Below are positions 7,047-10,589 of a stretch of DNA of 10,589 nucleotides, in pieces. The notes beneath the pieces were generated by a model, which was not told where the DNA came from, made no database searches, and saw only the letters and a program-made list of their open reading frames with translations. Source of the DNA: Oscillospiraceae bacterium (GTDB taxonomy: Bacteria; Bacillota; Clostridia; Oscillospirales; Oscillospiraceae); the NCBI GenBank assembly GCA_024404215.1, contig JAKSQI010000045.1, forward strand, positions 1 to 10,589. Direction: 5' to 3'. The position numbers were made by a program, and so were the translations under genes. Within the stretch, counting starts at the first letter, position 1; every line of letters starts with the position of its first letter.

Positions 7047-8147
7047 TTAATAAGGGTTTTTGCCCAACTCGGGAGCGATGGCTTTCATCCAGCCCGGGAT
7101 ATCCAGCTTCTGGGGGCAGCGTTGTTGGCAGCTGCCGCAAGCAATACAGTCCTCAGCGCGGCCATGAGTTTTTATCAGTTGCTGATAGGCTGGCAGAAGC
7201 TTCCAGTCATCCTTAGGGGCACGGGCCAATTCATTGTAAAGGCGGAAATAGTCCGGGATGAGGAGACTTTGCGGACAATGGGGGATGCAATAGCCGCATC
7301 CGGTACAGGCAATGGCGGTTTGCCGCTGGATAATGGCAGCGGCAGTAGTTAATACGTCCTGTTCCTCGTTGGTGAGAGGGACAAAGTCAGTGAGATTCTC
7401 TTCGATTTGAGATACAGCGTTCATACCGCTGAGGCAGCAGGACACGCCGGGCAGACTGTGAACAAAACGGATAGCCCAGGAAGCGGGCGTCCAGCCGGGA
7501 TGTGCGGCTTGCATAAGTTCAACGGCTTCCTCCGGAAGGCTGGCCAAAGTCCCGCCCTTGACCGGTTCCATGACCATAACCCTTACGCCGTGGCGGAGAC
7601 AGGTTTCATAGTTTTTGCGGGCTTCAATACCGGGGCTGTCCCAATCCAAATAGTTCAGTTGGAGCAAAACCACATCTGTTTCCGGGTGGGCGGTAAGTAT
7701 TTCGTCCAGCAGGGAAGCGCTGTCGTGATAGGAGAAGCCAATAGCGCGTGCACCGCCGGTTTCTTTCACCCAGCGCAAAAAGCGAAATTGATCCTGTTCA
7801 CGCGCAATATCATAATTTGCCTGATTCAAGCCATGCAGCATATATATGTCAAAGTAGGAGACACCGCAGCGCTGCAGGGAATCCTGATAGTAGGTAAGGC
7901 AGTCGTCGTAGCAGTGGCACTGATACCCGGGAAGTTTATCGCACAGCTCAAAACTGTCGCGGGGATAGCGCTTGACTAAGCAGTCCCGTATGGCGGCCTC
8001 ACTTTGTCCGTTGAGGTAAGTCCAGCAGGTGTCAAAAATTCGCCCGCCTCGGTTTAAAAAGCTGTCGGTCAGCCGGCAAACAGCTTCGTAATCAAAGGAC
8101 TCTTCCACCATGGGCAAACGCAGAAAACCAAAGCCGGTTTTATTCAT
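7047..8147 (-). CDS. Aldo/keto reductase with C-terminal double 4Fe-4S ferredoxin-type domain
   Basis: A 366-aa cytoplasmic oxidoreductase. The N-terminal TIM-barrel of the AKR superfamily keeps the catalytic tetrad Asp39, Tyr44, Lys71 and His105 (FDTCWTY, CDKLPGY, YMLHGLN), with GFSYHD (137-142) and a LQLNYLDW strand typical of this subfamily. The C-terminal part carries two CxxCxxCxxxCP motifs, Cys281/284/287/291 and Cys334/337/340/344, each able to bind a 4Fe-4S cluster. This predicts electron exchange with ferredoxin-like partners or an intramolecular chain, in addition to or instead of NAD(P)H. Such fusions are widespread in Clostridia, usually without known substrate. GGAGGG sits 7 bases before the ATG. 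It is the first gene of a probable pair with the DUF3786-like gene. The substrate is unknown. Confidence 0.92.
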   Translation of the reverse strand: MNKTGFGFLRLPMVEESFDYEAVCRLTDSFLNRGGRIFDTCWTYLNGQSEAAIRDCLVKRYPRDSFELCDKLPGYQCHCYDDCLTYYQDSLQRCGVSYFDIYMLHGLNQANYDIAREQDQFRFLRWVKETGGARAIGFSYHDSASLLDEILTAHPETDVVLLQLNYLDWDSPGIEARKNYETCLRHGVRVMVMEPVKGGTLASLPEEAVELMQAAHPGWTPASWAIRFVHSLPGVSCCLSGMNAVSQIEENLTDFVPLTNEEQDVLTTAAAIIQRQTAIACTGCGYCIPHCPQSLLIPDYFRLYNELARAPKDDWKLLPAYQQLIKTHGRAEDCIACGSCQQRCPQKLDIPGWMKAIAPELGKNPY

Positions 8148-8166
8148 GTTTTATCCCTCCGCCTGT

Positions 8167-8195
8167 ATTGTAGCACAGAAGCATAGCTGATGCCA
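8167..8195 (-). promoter_or_regulatory. Possible extended -10 promoter for the AKR-DUF3786 pair
   Basis: Minus strand -10 TACAAT (8172-8167) preceded by TG at the extended position, with a poor -35 TGGCAT (8195-8190) 17 bp upstream. The implied start near 8160 would leave only about a dozen leader bases, just covering the GGAGGG ribosome site. Confidence 0.5.
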
Positions 8196-8207
8196 GTACA
8201 AGACTCG

Positions 8208-8229
8208 CAGCCCCGTCAAGGCGGGGCTG
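8208..8229 (-). terminator. GC-rich hairpin after pepV, weak terminator
   Basis: A perfect 8-bp stem CAGCCCCG/CGGGGCTG with a 6-base loop lies 16 bases past the pepV stop. On the minus strand it is followed by CGAGTCTTGT rather than a run of T, so it may stabilise the mRNA end or terminate only partly. Confidence 0.55.
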
Positions 8230-8245
8230 TAGATGGGTTATTGGA

Positions 8246-9586
8246 TTACACGGCAAGCAGGTTTTCAATTGCCTTAACATAGATGGCGACCTGCTGCTCC
8301 AACTCAGATATTTCCAGAAACTCGTTAGCATCGTGAATGTGATTGTCTGTATCCGGGAAGGCGCAGCCAAAGGCGATAATGCCGGGAACATGCTTGGCGT
8401 AGGTGCCGCCGCCGATAACCATGGGCTGGGTTTCCGTGTCACCGGTAACATCTACGTAGGCCTTGTGCAGACACTTGACCAAATCAGAATCCGCAGGGAA
8501 GAAAAGGGGTTTGCCGATGCTCTCAATGGTGATGCAGCCCCGCTGGTCCTCCAGATAGGGGGCGCAGGCACTGCGAATTTCTTCAGCGGAAACGGTTACC
8601 GGGGTGCGGAGATCCAAAGTACAGGTGATAACGCCGTTCTCGGTTTTTACAATGCCGTTGTTCAGGGTCAGGTCACCCCATTCGTCAACCAGCTTCAGGC
8701 CAATGCCAGAGCCGTCACAGGCTGTACCGATGCGGTCATTATAAAAGCTGACAAAGTCATCCTCCATGCCGGCAGCGGCCAGGGCCTGCATGGTGCAGCC
8801 GGCAGCATTGACGCCCAGCAGGGGGGTACTGGCATGGGCGGAAACGCCCACGGCCTCAATAATCAAACGGTCCTCTTGGCAGGTAAGGGTGAAGGAGGGG
8901 AGGGCCGTCTCGGACAGAGCCTTACGGAGGGCCTCTTGATCAACAGCGTCAGCAGGAAGCTCAGTTACACAGCGGTTGCAGACGGCGTTGGTCACAAAGC
9001 CACCCTTCATGGACAGAAGCTTTGTCTTCTTGCTGCGAACCAGCATGGAGGTTCCGCCCTTTTCCCCATGGATACCGGGAAAGGCGCCGTCGGGTGTAAA
9101 GCCGCAGGAAACAGGTTCAGCATGGGCGCAGTAATAGTCCATGCATTCGGAACCGGTTTCTTCGGCTGTGCCCATGATAAGACGAATTCGCTTGGTGGGC
9201 TTCAGACCACTGTCCCGCAGCTGCTTCATGGCATAGAGTGCTGCCACAACACCGCCCTTGTCATCGCTGACGCCCCGGCCGTAAACCCGGTCACCCTTAA
9301 GGGCCATGGTGAAGGGATCGGTATCCCAGCCTTCACCGGCAGGAACTACATCCAAATGACCGGCAATGCCGATAATCTCATCCCCTTCGCCGAATTCGGC
9401 CCAGCCGCAGTAGTTATCCAGATTGTGGGTGCGGAAGCCCATCTCCTCGCAGATGGACAGGGCCTCTGCCAGGGCAGCAGCGGGCCCCACGCCGAAGGGC
9501 TTGCCCTCCACCGGGGCTGTGCGTTCGGAATTAATGGAAATCAGGCGTGCCAGAGTGTCCAGCATGGCCCGGGTACTTTCATTCAT
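8246..9586 (-). CDS. pepV: M20 family dipeptidase PepV (Xaa-His/β-Ala dipeptidase type)
   Basis: A 446-aa cytoplasmic di-zinc aminopeptidase that splits dipeptides, giving the last step of peptide use. Residues expected for M20 enzymes are present: His77 with catalytic Asp79 (GIAGHLDVVPAG), the bridging Asp in GRGVSDDKGG (103-112), general base Glu142 and metal Glu143 (GTAEETGSE), Asp166 (FTPDGAFP) and the C-terminal His in FPDTDNHIHDANEF. The large lid insertion between the catalytic halves (about 185-380) fits PepV rather than shorter M20 peptidases. Two ATGs lie 6 bases apart. The one at 9586 is chosen because AAAGGAG is 8 bases before it; the other would leave only 2 bases. It diverges from an exporter gene across a 137-base region with facing promoters. 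Confidence 0.93.
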   Translation of the reverse strand: MNESTRAMLDTLARLISINSERTAPVEGKPFGVGPAAALAEALSICEEMGFRTHNLDNYCGWAEFGEGDEIIGIAGHLDVVPAGEGWDTDPFTMALKGDRVYGRGVSDDKGGVVAALYAMKQLRDSGLKPTKRIRLIMGTAEETGSECMDYYCAHAEPVSCGFTPDGAFPGIHGEKGGTSMLVRSKKTKLLSMKGGFVTNAVCNRCVTELPADAVDQEALRKALSETALPSFTLTCQEDRLIIEAVGVSAHASTPLLGVNAAGCTMQALAAAGMEDDFVSFYNDRIGTACDGSGIGLKLVDEWGDLTLNNGIVKTENGVITCTLDLRTPVTVSAEEIRSACAPYLEDQRGCITIESIGKPLFFPADSDLVKCLHKAYVDVTGDTETQPMVIGGGTYAKHVPGIIAFGCAFPDTDNHIHDANEFLEISELEQQVAIYVKAIENLLAV

Positions 9587-9617
9587 ATGCATATCTCCTT
9601 TGTATGGTGTGCTTAAA

Positions 9618-9646
9618 ATTGTATGCTCCCCGGGGATGCTTGTCAA
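9618..9646 (-). promoter_or_regulatory. Strong sigma-A promoter for pepV
   Basis: Minus strand TTGACA (9646-9641), 17-bp spacer, TACAAT (9623-9618). The spacer contains the self-complementary TCCCCGGGGA (9627-9636). The predicted start near 9611 leaves a short leader with AAAGGAG. Confidence 0.85.
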
Positions 9647-9650
9647 GCAT
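9636..9650. promoter_or_regulatory. 15-bp palindrome over the pepV -35 box, operator candidate
   Basis: ATGCTTG-T-CAAGCAT is a perfect 7-bp inverted repeat with a one-base centre. It covers the whole pepV -35 box and stops 7 bases before the -35 of the divergent exporter promoter. ATGCT recurs at 9623-9627 on the other side of the TCCCCGGGGA palindrome. The position fits a repressor or activator site; no regulator gene is in view. Confidence 0.5.
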
Positions 9651-9657
9651 GGGCGGT

Positions 9658-9686
9658 TTGACCCGGGAAAAGAATCGTGGTAGTAT
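9658..9686 (+). promoter_or_regulatory. Possible promoter for the DMT exporter
   Basis: Plus strand TTGACC (9658-9663), 17-bp spacer, TAGTAT (9681-9686). A better-looking TATACT at 9684-9689 would need a 20-bp spacer, so the exact -10 is uncertain. Its -35 lies 11 bases from that of the pepV promoter. Confidence 0.5.
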
Positions 9687-9723
9687 ACTTCAGAAACAAA
9701 GACGTCAGGAGAAGGTTGCTTTT

Positions 9724-10589
9724 ATGGATAAAAACAGGAAAGAGCACAGCCGAAGCTACGGACCGATGATGATGCTGGGGGCTTCCCTTTGCTTTGCAAC
9801 CGGGGGCCTGCTTTGCAAGTGGATTCCCTGGCCCCCACTGGCCATCAATGGGGTTAGAAATCTGCTGGCAGCCCTTGTGGTAGGGAGCTATCTGCTGTTG
9901 ACCCGTCATCGCCTCCGCTTCAACCGTTTTACCTTCTTTGGGGCGGTATGCTATGTGGGGGTAACCACCCTTTTTGTGGCGGCAAATAAAATGACAACGG
10001 CGGCCAATGCCATTGTGCTTCAGTATACGGCACCCATTTGGATTATTCTGATGATGGCGCTTTTCTTTCATCAAAAGCCGAAGAAAGAGGAACTGGTGAC
10101 GCTTGCTGCTGTCCTGGTTGGAATCTTATGCTTCTTCTTTGACAGCCTTTCAGCGGGCAATGGACTCGGGAACCTGCTGGCGGTTTTATCCGGTGTGTTT
10201 TATGCCGGGCTCGTTATTTTGAATTCCTTTGAGCAAGGGGATACGCTGTCAGCTCTGTTATTGGGGCAGGTGGTGTCCGGGGTAGCCCTTGGTCCTCTTG
10301 CCATAAGAGAAACCGAGAGAGGGCTGCCTGTGATGGGCGCTGTTCTTGCCCTGGGCGTGATTCAGGTGGGGGTGGCCTACATTTTCTTTGCGGAAGGAAC
10401 CGGACATACCGGGCCGGTAGCGGCATCCTTAATCAATGCAGTGGAGCCAATCGTCAACCCTCTGCTGGTAGCTCTCTGCTTTGGAGAACTGTTAGCTCCA
10501 TTGGCCTTGGTTGGCGGTTGCATCGTTCTTTTGGCGGTGGTTGGCTGTAATTTATACCAAACCTTTAAAAACCGTGCAGCGGAGAGAAG
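9724..10589 (+). CDS. DMT-superfamily (EamA) transporter, 3' end cut by window
   Basis: The frame is open from the ATG at 9724 to the window end, giving 288 residues without a stop. Two EamA repeats of about five hydrophobic helices each are visible. The first begins with MMMLGASLCFATGGLL and INGVRNLLAAL and includes AANAIVLQYTAPIWI. The second begins near GLGNLLAVLSGVFYAGLV and includes GHTGPVAASLINAVEPI, the usual late EamA helix motif. Members export amino acids, metabolites or drugs; the substrate cannot be read here. The charged KNRAAER tail suggests that only a few residues are missing. GGAGAAGG (9708-9715) lies 8 bases before the ATG. The divergent layout with pepV hints at amino-acid overflow export after dipeptide hydrolysis, which is inference. 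Confidence 0.88.
   Translation, partial: MDKNRKEHSRSYGPMMMLGASLCFATGGLLCKWIPWPPLAINGVRNLLAALVVGSYLLLTRHRLRFNRFTFFGAVCYVGVTTLFVAANKMTTAANAIVLQYTAPIWIILMMALFFHQKPKKEELVTLAAVLVGILCFFFDSLSAGNGLGNLLAVLSGVFYAGLVILNSFEQGDTLSALLLGQVVSGVALGPLAIRETERGLPVMGAVLALGVIQVGVAYIFFAEGTGHTGPVAASLINAVEPIVNPLLVALCFGELLAPLALVGGCIVLLAVVGCNLYQTFKNRAAER

Noticed and set aside
7407..7979. Open frame of 190 codons on the + strand inside the aldo/keto reductase gene
   Set aside because: No motif or initiation site; the reductase frame carries a full catalytic tetrad and cluster motifs.
8333..9616. Long open frame of 427 codons on the + strand, antisense to pepV
   Set aside because: It mirrors the pepV codon pattern, has no recognisable domain and no clear ribosome site. 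The minus-strand frame has a complete M20 active site.

Overview
The window reads as an ordinary chromosomal segment of an anaerobic, low- to mid-GC Gram-positive bacterium, most likely a gut-type member of Clostridia (Eubacteriales). The support is indirect: a lipoteichoic-acid-synthase-type sulfatase-fold enzyme, a TPR lipoprotein with a Gram-positive lipobox, PepV, a glycine riboswitch, an aldo/keto reductase carrying two 4Fe-4S motifs, a DUF3786-like protein, and purine-rich AAAGGAG/GGAGGG Shine-Dalgarno sites. I could not fix the genus. No mobile element, tRNA, rRNA or CRISPR array is visible.

Layout. Bases 1-653 hold the 3' part of a PgeF/YfiH-type gene on the + strand, ending at a strong symmetrical terminator (653-705) shared with the convergent minus-strand block. 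That block runs from 9586 down to 724: pepV dipeptidase; then aldo/keto reductase plus a DUF3786-like gene; then a glycine-riboswitch-controlled AGCS amino-acid:Na+ symporter; then asnA plus a lipoprotein gene that overlap by one base; then a 616-aa LtaS-like membrane enzyme. A DMT/EamA exporter gene on the + strand (9724 to the window end, open at its 3' side) diverges from pepV.

Transcription units inferred from promoters and terminators, all on the minus strand unless stated: (1) pepV from a TTGACA-17-TACAAT promoter, ending at a GC hairpin that lacks a U-tract; (2) AKR-DUF3786, ending at 6357-6385; (3) promoter, glycine aptamer, terminator, AGCS symporter, with no clear terminator before asnA; (4) asnA-lipoprotein from a consensus promoter (TTGACA-18-TATAAT), ending at 2613-2649; (5) the LtaS-like gene, whose promoter is unclear because a terminator lies only 38 bases before its start codon; (6) the DMT exporter on the + strand.

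Functionally, the middle of the window is nitrogen and amino-acid economy: dipeptide hydrolysis (PepV), glycine/alanine uptake under glycine control, and ammonia-dependent asparagine synthesis. The most interesting non-coding features are the glycine riboswitch, which is a single full aptamer preceded by the remnant ('ghost') of a second one, and a 15-bp palindrome over the pepV -35 box between the divergent pepV and exporter promoters. I found no evidence of a previously undescribed multi-gene system; the items below are modest leads.
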